64,000 nt of DNA, from assembly GCA_946480695.1 (NCBI GenBank), contig CAMLKG010000019.1, forward strand, positions 1 to 64,000, written 5' to 3'. A program made the position numbers and the translations under genes. The stretch comes from an uncultured Cellvibrio sp. Its GTDB lineage: Bacteria; Pseudomonadota; Gammaproteobacteria; Pseudomonadales; Cellvibrionaceae. The notes beneath the pieces were generated by a model that saw only the letters and a list, made by a program, of their open reading frames with translations, searched no databases and was not told the DNA's origin. Position 1 is the stretch's first letter. Each line of letters opens with the position of its first letter. Shown here in pieces: positions 54,812 through 63,754 of the stretch.

Positions 54812-55807
54812 TCACATCGCGCTAAATGTATCTTCCGGGCAGGCAAACCCACGCCGGCCTTGCAGGCCACCGGAGTGAATCGCAACAATCCGTGTGCCGC
54901 GGGGCCAATAGCCCTGCTCCGCAAGGCAATGGATGCCCCACATCATTTTCAAGGTATATACCGGGTCCAAAGGAATTCCGGTTTCCCGTTCAAACATCCG
55001 CCAGAAATCAAATAGGTATGGTGGATGTTTCCTACCATAGCCACCGGCATGGAACCCCGAAACCAACCGCCAATTAGCAGCGGACAACCTATTCGCTTTC
55101 GATGGAAACTCTTTAACGTCACACAATTGTTGATAGGTTTGTGCAATACCCGTACCTAAATCGCCATCACCTTTAAGCACAGAGAATCCAATGGCTGTTT
55201 TTTCCGCACGACCTGCTTGCACTAGCCCGGCAGCCATCCCGGCAAGGCTGGTGCCCGTTCCGCAAGCTATACAAACTGCAGTATAGTCACCCTTCAACTG
55301 CACTTCTAAAGCTCGCCCGGTTAAAACCATTCCTCGCGCACCTAATAAACCGGCACCCCCTTCAGGAATTAAATAGAAGTCACCGTATTGCTGTCGCCAG
55401 TCCTCCAATAACACGCCAAAGGCTTTGCGCTGATAATCTGCCCGGCTGATGAAAATTAATTTCATACCGGCATCCTGCGCATCCCTGAGCGTAGGGCTCA
55501 ATAGTGTAGGTGGCTCACCGCGCACGACTCCCAGTGTCTTAAAACCAGACTTTGCGCCCGCCAACGCCAGGGCGTGTAAATGGTTTGAATAAGCTCCGCC
55601 AAAGCTCAACAATTGATAATGACGCGCATCGCGCGCCGCGCGCAGGTTATAAAACAATTTATACGCTTTGTTGCCAGATAATTCGCCATCAATCAAATCA
55701 TCGCGGCGCACCAACAATTCTATTCCTGCGTTTGCCAAAACCGGTGTAGTCGCATTGTGCAATGGCACCGCACAGGCACGCTTAAAAAATCCATCCTCCG
55801 AATCCAT
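54812..55807 (-). CDS. PLP-dependent ACC deaminase/D-cysteine desulfhydrase family enzyme
   Basis: This 331-residue fold-type II PLP enzyme has the lysine segment LSGNKAYKLFYNL and the SFGGAYSNHLHALALAG segment. The phosphate-binding loop is ACGTGTSLAGMAAG. Members include 1-aminocyclopropane-1-carboxylate deaminase and D-cysteine desulfhydrase; the two cannot be told apart here from motifs alone. The ATG at 55807 has GAAAGAG 6 nt upstream and the family alignment starts soon after. Confidence 0.9.
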   Translation of the reverse strand: MDSEDGFFKRACAVPLHNATTPVLANAGIELLVRRDDLIDGELSGNKAYKLFYNLRAARDARHYQLLSFGGAYSNHLHALALAGAKSGFKTLGVVRGEPPTLLSPTLRDAQDAGMKLIFISRADYQRKAFGVLLEDWRQQYGDFYLIPEGGAGLLGARGMVLTGRALEVQLKGDYTAVCIACGTGTSLAGMAAGLVQAGRAEKTAIGFSVLKGDGDLGTGIAQTYQQLCDVKEFPSKANRLSAANWRLVSGFHAGGYGRKHPPYLFDFWRMFERETGIPLDPVYTLKMMWGIHCLAEQGYWPRGTRIVAIHSGGLQGRRGFACPEDTFSAM

Positions 55808-55854
55808 AACCACTCTTTCAATGAACCTGTATTCCCGATGTTTGCACACTGCAT

Positions 55855-57210
55855 TTAACGACGCTCAGCCACTTTTGAATAAACAACAGTTTGATGCAGG
55901 CTACAACGGTCACTTTCGCCGGGATGAAATTCAAACGGAGTTTCAATCACCGGGATATTACGCCCGCAAGTATGACCTTTTGGATCTACCGCATTGCAGC
56001 ATGGCGATTGGTGATGTTCAAGCCAAGCGAGGTAAATCGCTTCGCTAACGCCCGTTTTTTCGGCTGCATAGGCCTGCGGATCCTCGAGGTAAACACCAAT
56101 ATCATCCAGGGGTATTGCCGTTTCACCCAAGCCGGGCAAAAACGTGACCAGATTGATACCCGCTTTGGTTAGCCGCTCAAGCAATTGCTCACCGCTGTTT
56201 TTCAATAACTGCTGTTGCTCGCGTTTTAAATTAACAATTTCCTCTTTAAGCGCTGTCTCATTTTGATGGCGATAGAAAAGTTCCACTTCACGCATATCCA
56301 GCATTTCGCGCAAGTCAGCCGTTGCCGCGCGAATCTTGGCATCCATTTCCAATGCAAAGTTCTCTTGCAGCATCTGAACCTGGTTAGATTCCCCCGACTG
56401 CGCGGTTTTTAATTTATGCGCGAAATATTCACGCATACCTTCAATTTTATTGGCTTGCGCATCCAGGCTCTCTTTTAGTGTGCGGTTACGTTCCGCCAAG
56501 TCATTGTTTTGTTGCTCAATTTCCTTTTGTTTTTGCTGGTAGGCAATAACACGTTGCTGGTGTTCCTGCTGCATCCCATGGAGTTTGGTCTGGTGCTCAT
56601 TCATCAAAGTGGCAATGCGTAAACGCTGTTCTTTAATCAGCATCGCCATTTTATCGCGCAATTCCTGGGTGTAATGGTCATGCAACTTCCGCTCAAGCAC
56701 CGCTTTCTCTTGCGCATTGTCCGCTTTGACCGCAGCCTTATCCCTGGATGGATCTTTCCTGGCTGTCTGCACCACCAATCCAAGGCGGTTCTTTTTTACT
56801 ACCTTGCGCATGGCGACGAAATTGTTATTGCCGGTTTCCATGACCGGGTCCCATAGATTTTTCTGGTGCCACGCGATAGGGCATTGGCTGTAACATGCGA
56901 GGCGAATAGGTCCCGCCCCCATATCCGGCCCGGTACCGGTAGCACTGATCAATTGGCGCAACGGAACATTCCAGCGGCGATCCACCATACCGCTAGCGTC
57001 AAATGGGATAAGGAAAAATACAATTCCTTTCACGCAGAGGGACTGGTCAATCTGGACATAGGCGGCTTTCGCCGTGGCATTGGCAAAATCCGGAAAGGGA
57101 ATAAACCCATCAAGGATGGCTTCGAACTCGGGATAGAGTAACTCGCGGGAAATTTGTGCGTCCTGGTACAGGAACACCGCTTCGAGTAATTCTGCGGAAG
57201 GGTTGGACAT
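55855..57210 (-). CDS. Long coiled-coil protein with Cys/His C-terminus, unknown
   Basis: The 451-residue product starts MSNPSAELLEAVF. Residues 1-150 are a globular region of unrecognised fold; residues about 160-370 are a long Gln/Glu/Arg coiled coil; the end has CC-x6-HTCG and CSLHQ, possibly a zinc site. No ATPase motif is seen. It lies 47 nt upstream of the PLP enzyme gene on the same strand. The architecture resembles a structural or partitioning protein, but I do not recognise the family. Confidence 0.75.
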   Translation of the reverse strand: MSNPSAELLEAVFLYQDAQISRELLYPEFEAILDGFIPFPDFANATAKAAYVQIDQSLCVKGIVFFLIPFDASGMVDRRWNVPLRQLISATGTGPDMGAGPIRLACYSQCPIAWHQKNLWDPVMETGNNNFVAMRKVVKKNRLGLVVQTARKDPSRDKAAVKADNAQEKAVLERKLHDHYTQELRDKMAMLIKEQRLRIATLMNEHQTKLHGMQQEHQQRVIAYQQKQKEIEQQNNDLAERNRTLKESLDAQANKIEGMREYFAHKLKTAQSGESNQVQMLQENFALEMDAKIRAATADLREMLDMREVELFYRHQNETALKEEIVNLKREQQQLLKNSGEQLLERLTKAGINLVTFLPGLGETAIPLDDIGVYLEDPQAYAAEKTGVSEAIYLAWLEHHQSPCCNAVDPKGHTCGRNIPVIETPFEFHPGESDRCSLHQTVVYSKVAERR

Positions 57211-57473
57211 AGGCAGTTGTCTCAAAACAGGCGAAATATAAACACCAGTATAGGAAAGCATCCGCCCCGAAAACGTGAACAACTACCGCAATGATGACTT
57301 TCGCGCAGTTTTGCGGCGCAATCGACGAAAAATCAGGCAAATCAAAGGGATATAACAACCTAATGTTATGAATCGAATAAAAAATGCGAGGAAGGGTTAT
57401 GAATGCGGATATAAAGCAAGCGGGAAAGGCGCCTCACCACGAGCCAGCAGCAAATGCTGCGTTAGCCCGGGGT

Positions 57474-57557
57474 TCAGATATCTGAATAATCCTCAACGAA
57501 GTCATCATCGACATCGTCATACAGATCATCCAGCAAGTCTTCAACATAATCTTGCAT
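57474..57557 (-). CDS. 27-codon acidic ORF with a strong ribosome binding site
   Basis: The ATG at 57557 has AAAGGAG 6 nt upstream and opens a 27-codon frame starting MQDYVEDLLDDLYDDVDDD and ending in Asp-Ile. More than half of the residues are Asp or Glu. It lies alone in the 970-bp gap between the coiled-coil gene and the histidine kinase, on the minus strand. Codons are not repetitive noise: the frame stops at TGA after a single reading. It may be a small acidic protein or peptide precursor; function unknown. Confidence 0.5.
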   Translation of the reverse strand: MQDYVEDLLDDLYDDVDDDFVEDYSDI

Positions 57558-57743
57558 GGTTTACTCCTTTAATAGTGATTGAACGAAAGCAGGTATTTTG
57601 ACAGACCACCAATGTCGGTTGCCGTTCCGGAACTCTACTCCCTGATCTCCAAATTACCAATTACATATGACACTTTTATGTATATCGATTTTTCATTAAG
57701 GCGAGAATTTAAAAAATCAAAGCGGGAACAGATACAGGGATAA

Positions 57744-57771
57744 GAAAAAGCCCGCAACCAGTGCGGGCTTT
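57744..57771 (-). terminator. Terminator after the tRNA pair
   Basis: AAAGCCCGCA and TGCGGGCTTT pair on the minus strand and are followed by TTTTT. It lies 9 nt past the tRNA-Asp 3' end. Confidence 0.85.
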
Positions 57772-57780
57772 CCTGAATAG

Positions 57781-57857
57781 TGGCGGACCGGACGGGGCTC
57801 GAACCCGCGACCTCCGGCGTGACAGGCCGGCATTCTAACCGACTGAACTACCGGTCC
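57781..57857 (-). tRNA. tRNA-Asp(GTC)
   Basis: The 77-nt minus-strand sequence has acceptor stem GGACCGG/CCGGTCC, D-arm TAGTTCAGTCGGTTAGA, anticodon GTC in CCTGTCACG, the T-loop GTTCGAG, and an encoded CCA. All four arms pair. Confidence 0.97.
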
Positions 57858-57897
57858 GCAGCGTCACAAAAAACCACAGCTACCTTGTGGGTAAGAG

Positions 57898-57973
57898 TGG
57901 TGGGCGGTACAAGACTCGAACTTGTGACCCATGCCTTGTAAGGGCATTGCTCTACCAACTGAGCTAACCGCCC
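57898..57973 (-). tRNA. tRNA-Val(TAC)
   Basis: The 76-nt minus-strand sequence has acceptor stem GGGCGGT/ACCGCCC, D-arm TAGCTCAGTTGGTAGAGC, anticodon TAC in CCTTACAAGG, GTTCGAGT in the T-loop, and encoded CCA. It is upstream of tRNA-Asp in the same transcript. Confidence 0.97.
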
Positions 57974-58184
57974 CCTCGTTGAGAGGTGCGCATTCTAACG
58001 AATTTGGCTTGGGTGTCAAACATTTTTTGGAAAGAAATTTAAACTTCCTGAAAATTGCTTAAATGATCGACAAATGTGGATAAAAATGTGTCGGCAGTTG
58101 GTTACAGTGGCTGAAAATCTACCTATAACCTATATCAATCGATATATTGGGCCACGAGGCTAACCATTCATTTAATCGCCATTT

Positions 58185-59615
58185 ATGAGCCAGACTTCCG
58201 TTACCGAAATAGCAACGAATTTGCCCGCCAATGAACCCGGTTCCTGGATGGGAATGCTGGTGATATTCCTGCTTATACTGCAAACCTTATTAATTATTGG
58301 CTTGCAACGCAGCCGGTTGAGTAATAAACGCGCGCGCAAAGCCCTGAAGGAATCGCAAAAGGCACTGGAGGAAAAAATCCAGGACCGCACCAAAAGCCTG
58401 CATCGAATCAATGACCTTTTAATTGATGAAGTGGCCCGCCATGAACAAACCGGGCGTCAATTGCGTGAAACCAAGCTTTACCTGCAAAGCATGATCAATT
58501 CCATGCCTTCAATTATTATCGGCGTAACCGCACAAGGTGACGTCACCCATTGGAACGCGGCCGCCGAGAATGCATTCGAAATTTTTTCCAATGAAGCCCT
58601 TGGGCGCAATATCACCGAGCTTCTCCCTTCGTTCCCGGTAACTATTAACGTAATCCGCGGCTCAATCCGCGGCGGTGAACCTTATTCAATCCAGCATACC
58701 CAACAACTGGAAGACGAAAAGAAACGTTATTTTGAAATCACGATTTATCCGCTCATTTCCAGCAGCGAGCAAGGCGCCGTGATCCGGGTAGATGACGTCA
58801 CTATGAAAGTGACGATCGAAAATTTAATGATTCAAAATGAAAAAATGTATTCGCTTGGCGAAGTGGCTGCTGGCATTGCGCATGAAATTAATAATCCCCT
58901 CAGTGTGATTCTCCAAAATGTACAAAACATTGTGCGTCGTACCGATATTAATTTCGGGACCAATCGCGAGCGCGCCGATGAATTGGGAATCGATGTGGAA
59001 AATGTGGACTCTTACTTAAAAGCAAGGGAAATCCCCTCAATGCTGGACTCAATCCGCGAAGCAGGAGAACGCTCAGCCACGATAGTACGCAACATGCTGG
59101 AGTTTTCCCACAACTCACAACGTAAAACCAGTTTAGTGGATATTAAACATTTAATCGAACAAACCATTGCCCTGAACCAGAGTAGCCAGCCTAAAAACCC
59201 GGAAAAACACGGCATCCAATTGATTACCGAATTCAGGGAACCCCTCCCCCCGGTTAATGCCTCGGCGCCCGAATTACAGCAAGTTTTATTAAATTTGCTA
59301 CGCAATGCCAAACAAGCGCTGCAAGGCCAGGAAATCGACAACCCGAGCATATGGGTTCGCGCGTATACGCAACACAACCAACTTGTGATAGAGATACAGG
59401 ACAATGGCCCCGGCATGGCCGATACTGTTCGCAAGCACATCTTTGAACCGTTTTTTACAACGAAAGAAGTGGGCTCAGGTACAGGTTTGGGATTATCTGT
59501 TTCCTATTTCATTATTACTGAACGCCACCAGGGAACGATTGATGTAAAGAGCGCCCCGGGCAAAGGCAGCAATTTTATTATTAAGTTGCCGCTGCAATTA
59601 CCAAGGGGAAATTAA
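58185..59615 (+). CDS. Orphan PAS histidine kinase
   Basis: The 476-residue product has one N-terminal membrane helix (residues 22-41), then a coiled coil, a PAS domain (about 98-205), and a histidine kinase core with the phosphorylated His233 in GIAHEINNPLSVIL. ATP-binding motifs NLLRNAKQAL, DNGPGM and GSGTGLGLSVSYFII are intact. No sensor loop in the periplasm is evident. No response regulator gene is adjacent, so its partner must be elsewhere. Confidence 0.93.
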   Translation: MSQTSVTEIATNLPANEPGSWMGMLVIFLLILQTLLIIGLQRSRLSNKRARKALKESQKALEEKIQDRTKSLHRINDLLIDEVARHEQTGRQLRETKLYLQSMINSMPSIIIGVTAQGDVTHWNAAAENAFEIFSNEALGRNITELLPSFPVTINVIRGSIRGGEPYSIQHTQQLEDEKKRYFEITIYPLISSSEQGAVIRVDDVTMKVTIENLMIQNEKMYSLGEVAAGIAHEINNPLSVILQNVQNIVRRTDINFGTNRERADELGIDVENVDSYLKAREIPSMLDSIREAGERSATIVRNMLEFSHNSQRKTSLVDIKHLIEQTIALNQSSQPKNPEKHGIQLITEFREPLPPVNASAPELQQVLLNLLRNAKQALQGQEIDNPSIWVRAYTQHNQLVIEIQDNGPGMADTVRKHIFEPFFTTKEVGSGTGLGLSVSYFIITERHQGTIDVKSAPGKGSNFIIKLPLQLPRGN

Positions 59616-59637
59616 ACAACCAATCGGAAAATAATAA

Positions 59638-60369
59638 ATGAAACCCAATTATCTCTACGTCGCCTTCGCTTCGGCTTTTTTAACACTGGGCTGCACTACA
59701 CCACCGGTAGCCGTGGACCAAACCTCCGTGGCGCAGGCAGCGCAACAAACACTGCAGGACGCGGTATATTTTTCCACAATTTTTTCCAGTTGCGCCGCGT
59801 TGGGTGGCGATGTGGAGGTAGAAGCGATTAGCAAGCAATACGATTGGATAAATGCAAACACCAAACTAATACTTGCAGCCGATCAAATTTACAGCCAGCA
59901 ACAAGCAGCCAACACATTTGAATACCAGGGCAAAACCCTTGCACCGGCAGCAATAAAACTTGCGCTGGATGCACGGCAGCGCGCAGTGAGCGAGCTAGCG
60001 CTAAACCAGCGTACTCCCACGAATAAAATCAAGACATGTGAGTTTCGCCTGGGCAAAATCACCAATAGCAACCACGACCTTGCCCAAGCACCCAATATTG
60101 CACCCTATGCGCTGGAAATATTGAATCATTTACCGCTGGACCAGCAGCTCAATGATTTTCCCAGCCTCGCCGGCGGAATCAGGGAAGTAACACCGGGGTC
60201 AAGCTATTACAAGCTGCTCAATGCCAATGAAGCCGCCTGCCAGTCATCAGCGTTAACGCTGAGCATCGTTAACGAATGGCCAAAAGAAGCCTATGCAAAT
60301 TTCTGCGCGGATAAACCTGTGAAAATCCTTACCTGCGAATGGGGAAAATGCGAATCGAAGAAGCTATAA
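59638..60369 (+). CDS. Lipoprotein, unknown
   Basis: The 243-residue product starts with a lipobox, FLTLGCTTPP, so Cys19 would be lipidated and the protein anchored in a membrane. The mature part is helix-rich with cysteines near residues 45, 130, 197 and 220 that may pair. It starts 22 nt after the histidine kinase stop, so they may share a transcript, but no functional link is visible. Confidence 0.8.
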   Translation: MKPNYLYVAFASAFLTLGCTTPPVAVDQTSVAQAAQQTLQDAVYFSTIFSSCAALGGDVEVEAISKQYDWINANTKLILAADQIYSQQQAANTFEYQGKTLAPAAIKLALDARQRAVSELALNQRTPTNKIKTCEFRLGKITNSNHDLAQAPNIAPYALEILNHLPLDQQLNDFPSLAGGIREVTPGSSYYKLLNANEAACQSSALTLSIVNEWPKEAYANFCADKPVKILTCEWGKCESKKL

Positions 60370-60426
60370 TGCGCGCTCACGGGCTGCCTTCCGGGGTGGC
60401 CCGCCTTATCATTTAATGAGCCTGCT

Positions 60427-61509
60427 ATGACCGCCATGGATTTTTCCGCTACCCATTACCAATACCAGCTTCGCGAAAAGCTTAACCGGATAAAAAACGA
60501 TTTTGCCGATTTTTCCCTTCCCGAAATAGCAGTTTTTCCATCCGCTGAAAAACATTATCGTATGAGAGCAGAGTTTCGTGTGTGGCATCGGCAGGACCAT
60601 TCCGAATTGGTAATGTTTGATGAAGCCAAAAAACCTTATCCGATTGTTGAATTTCCTGTTGGCTCAACCCTCATCAACAAACTGATTCCCGCGTTGCTCG
60701 CGGCAATTAACAACGACGAGCTTTTGCGACACAAGCTTTATCAAGTTGAATTTTTGACCACACAAAGCGGCGATGCACTGATTACCCTGATTTATCATAA
60801 AGAACTAAGCCATGCGTGGACTCAAAAGGCAGCAGCACTTAAGCAGCAGCTCGGGGCAGACATTATTGGCCGCAGTCGCAAGCAACGAATACTTGTGGAC
60901 CGCGATTATGTTATCGAGCATATGAATGTATTGGGGCGAGAGTTTATTTACCAACAAGTGGAAGCAAGCTTTACCCAACCCAATGCCGGGGTCTGCCAAG
61001 CCATGCTGGCCTGGGCTGTAGAAAACAGCCGGGAATTGGGAGGTGACTTATTGGAACTTTATTGTGGCAATGGCAATTTTACCCTGCCCTTATCCCAGAA
61101 TTTTTCCAAAGTATTAGCGACTGAAGTTTCAAAAACCTCAGTTGCTTCAGCAATGTTTAATATCGAAAAAAATAAGATCGACAATATTAAAATTGCGCGC
61201 ATGTCGAGCGAAGAATTTTCCCAGGCGATGGATGGTGTGCGCGAATTCAATCGTTTGCGCCATGTGAACCTGGCTGATTACCAATTCTCTACCCTATTCG
61301 TAGACCCGCCACGCGCGGGGCTTGACCCACAGACAACCAGTATTACCCAGGGTTTTGATAACATTATTTATATTTCCTGCAATCCGGAAACCCTGCGTGA
61401 AAACCTGCGCACCATTACCCAAACACACCAGATCAAAGCTTTCGCCCTTTTTGATCAGTTTCCGTACACACATCATGCAGAATGCGGGGTGATTCTGTGG
61501 AAAAAATAG
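60427..61509 (+). CDS. trmA: tRNA (uracil-5-)-methyltransferase
   Basis: TrmA makes m5U54 in the T-loop of tRNA. The 360-residue product has the SAM-binding motif LLELYCGNGNFTLPL, the VDPPRAGLDPQT motif, and the catalytic nucleophile in YISCNPETL near the C-terminus. A likely general-base glutamate is in THHAECGVILWKK. Length matches E. coli TrmA (366). It could start at the first or the fourth codon Met. Confidence 0.97.
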   Translation: MTAMDFSATHYQYQLREKLNRIKNDFADFSLPEIAVFPSAEKHYRMRAEFRVWHRQDHSELVMFDEAKKPYPIVEFPVGSTLINKLIPALLAAINNDELLRHKLYQVEFLTTQSGDALITLIYHKELSHAWTQKAAALKQQLGADIIGRSRKQRILVDRDYVIEHMNVLGREFIYQQVEASFTQPNAGVCQAMLAWAVENSRELGGDLLELYCGNGNFTLPLSQNFSKVLATEVSKTSVASAMFNIEKNKIDNIKIARMSSEEFSQAMDGVREFNRLRHVNLADYQFSTLFVDPPRAGLDPQTTSITQGFDNIIYISCNPETLRENLRTITQTHQIKAFALFDQFPYTHHAECGVILWKK

Positions 61510-61594
61510 TTGTTGCCTTTAAGCAAATACCCCAGGTTATCCATCGCCCGGCAAAACAAATATGCAACCGGGCCAGTAGATTGGGTGAAGCAAA

Positions 61595-62068
61595 TCAGAA
61601 CGTCCGACCCTGGATACGTTTGGCAGCATCCATAACAAAATCATTGAACCCGGACTCATGGTGCAAACGTTCAATATCAAACTTGTTCTGTTCCGCTTTT
61701 GACAATTTCCTCCAGGCATCAAGATAAGGAATATGGCTGGTTTTTTCACGCAACTGGTAAAACGCCGAAAATTCTTCCCTGATAGCAGGTTTTACATCCA
61801 GGGAATCAAGCAAACCTGAAATACGTATACTTGCTTCGGTAAGGGTTAACTCATCATCGTGCAGTGCTTGCGCCAGGATCTGGATGCTTTTATTTAACCA
61901 TGCGCGCTGTTCACGCTGGGCTTGTTGATTTGCTTCCTCCAGGGCTTTGAGTTTTGCCGCGCGCTCTTTTTGCTGGCGGTTTACCTTATAAACAAGACGG
62001 GCCGCGACAACGGACAACACCACAATAATCAATATCCCAACCACAACAAAAAATGATAGCCAATTCAT
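61595..62068 (-). CDS. DUF2489 membrane protein
   Basis: The 157-residue product has an N-terminal membrane helix (WLSFFVVVGILIIVVLSVVAA) and a helical cytoplasmic domain with QREQRAWLNKSIQILAQALHDDELTLTEASIRISGLLDSL, the DUF2489 core. The function is unknown. It lies 24 nt after rmuC in the same direction. Confidence 0.85.
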   Translation of the reverse strand: MNWLSFFVVVGILIIVVLSVVAARLVYKVNRQQKERAAKLKALEEANQQAQREQRAWLNKSIQILAQALHDDELTLTEASIRISGLLDSLDVKPAIREEFSAFYQLREKTSHIPYLDAWRKLSKAEQNKFDIERLHHESGFNDFVMDAAKRIQGRTF

Positions 62069-62092
62069 AAAAAACTCATTAATAAATATAAA

Positions 62093-63613
62093 TCAGAGGT
62101 CGTTTTGATCTTCTGTAGAATCATCCAGTAACAAATTATCCACACCGGCATCCTCCAACAAATTCCCGGCAATACTGCGTTTGGTTTTGGCGCCCAGGCG
62201 ACGTATATCATCCACACGTTTTACCAGATTACCGCGGCCGGTTTGCAACCGCTCGCGCGCCTTGGTGTAAGCCTCCTGGGTTTTATTGATGGCATTGCCA
62301 ATGGCATCCAGGGATTCCAGCAACAAAACAAATTGATCGTGCAACGCACCCGCATCTCTAGCGATGCGCTCCGCATTTTTATTTTGCTTTTCGTAGCGCC
62401 AGATATTCTCCACCGTGCGCAATGTAGCCAATAGGGTTGTGGGGCTCACCAGGACAATATGGCGATCATAAGCTTCGCGATACAACCCCGGTTCATGTTG
62501 CAATGCCAACATGAAGGCCGCTTCGATAGGAATAAAGATAAAGACAAAATCCAGTGCTTTTATGCCGTCGATTTTTTCGTAATCTTTGATACTGAGCCCC
62601 TTAATATGATTACGCACTGAATTGATATGCGCCGCCAGGTGCTGTTTGCGCTCAAATCCATCCTCACTGTTGCAATATTTTTCGTAATTCACCAAAGAAC
62701 ACTTGGCATCGATAACAATATCTTTATTTTCCGGCAAGTGTACAACCACATCCGGCATTAAACGGCTGCCATCATTACCGGTGAAATTGACTTGTGTATC
62801 GTATTCGCGGCCTTTTTGCAGGCCGGATTCCTCCAGCAAACGCTCCAGCACTACTTCGCCCCAGTTGCCCTGGGCCTTGGTGTTACCTTTTAATGCTTGT
62901 GCCAGGTTAACAGCGTCTTCCCCAATCTTTTGCGCTTGCTTTTGCAACTCCTGTACCTGCCCCGCGAGGCGGTTGCGCTCGGCATTTTCCTTTTCGTAAA
63001 CATCTTCCACTTTTTTGCGAAACTCGTTGAGTTGAAATTTCAGTGGATCAAGGGTGTTATCGAGCAAGGTTTTGCTATTGGCGCTGAATTGTTGTTGCTT
63101 GCTTTCAAAAATTTTATTGGCGAGGTTTTCAAATTCCTTTGCCAAATCGGCCTTGGCATTTTGCAATAGCACAAGTTGCTCTGCAAAATGTTTGCGCTCC
63201 TGCTCCAGCCGGGTTTGTAATTCAGTGGCATTTTTTTCCAGCGCCGAAAGCTGCTCATCCTTGCGCCGGGATTGTTGCTGCAATGCCTCAAAATGGCTGG
63301 TTTTCTCACGCAGCGCCGCCGCCTCCTGGCGCGTATCCCCCAATGCCTGCTGGAGTTCCAGCAATTGTTGCTGGCTTGCATGTAATTGGTTTTTAAGTTC
63401 TGTTACCTGTAACTTCAATTGGCCGGATTCTTGTAACAACGCCGCTTCACGCATATCACTTGCGTGCTGCAATTGTTGCCGGGCAGCTTCCAGTTCATAG
63501 GTTTTAGCGAGTACCGCCTGATCCTGGCGACGCCCCAGCAGCCAATAAACAATCAACGCACCGACAACCAGCCCCATCAGGCAGGCAAGGGCAATATTCA
63601 GGGATGGATTCAC
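62093..63613 (-). CDS. rmuC: DNA recombination protein RmuC
   Basis: The 506-residue product has an N-terminal membrane helix (IALACLMGLVVGALIVYWLL), a long coiled coil to about residue 200, and the RmuC nuclease-like domain with QGNWGEVVLERLLEESGL, MPDVVVHLPENKDIVIDAKCSLVNYEKY. The D-x-E/K triad region is intact. RmuC limits DNA inversions at short repeats in E. coli. I start at a GTG (63613) with GGAG 6 nt upstream; the longer frame begins with a TTG and lacks a good ribosome binding site. Confidence 0.93.
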   Translation of the reverse strand: MNPSLNIALACLMGLVVGALIVYWLLGRRQDQAVLAKTYELEAARQQLQHASDMREAALLQESGQLKLQVTELKNQLHASQQQLLELQQALGDTRQEAAALREKTSHFEALQQQSRRKDEQLSALEKNATELQTRLEQERKHFAEQLVLLQNAKADLAKEFENLANKIFESKQQQFSANSKTLLDNTLDPLKFQLNEFRKKVEDVYEKENAERNRLAGQVQELQKQAQKIGEDAVNLAQALKGNTKAQGNWGEVVLERLLEESGLQKGREYDTQVNFTGNDGSRLMPDVVVHLPENKDIVIDAKCSLVNYEKYCNSEDGFERKQHLAAHINSVRNHIKGLSIKDYEKIDGIKALDFVFIFIPIEAAFMLALQHEPGLYREAYDRHIVLVSPTTLLATLRTVENIWRYEKQNKNAERIARDAGALHDQFVLLLESLDAIGNAINKTQEAYTKARERLQTGRGNLVKRVDDIRRLGAKTKRSIAGNLLEDAGVDNLLLDDSTEDQNDL

Positions 63614-63754
63614 AGAAAGCTCCACAAAAATCAAACAAGGTTTCGGGGAAACCCGGTTAACAACCGACTCGACTAGGCATTAAGGAGCCCGCCCGCTAAA
63701 ATCGCGGCCATTTTAGCAATAGTTTCCACCTGACAGGCTACTGGATTATCGTTC

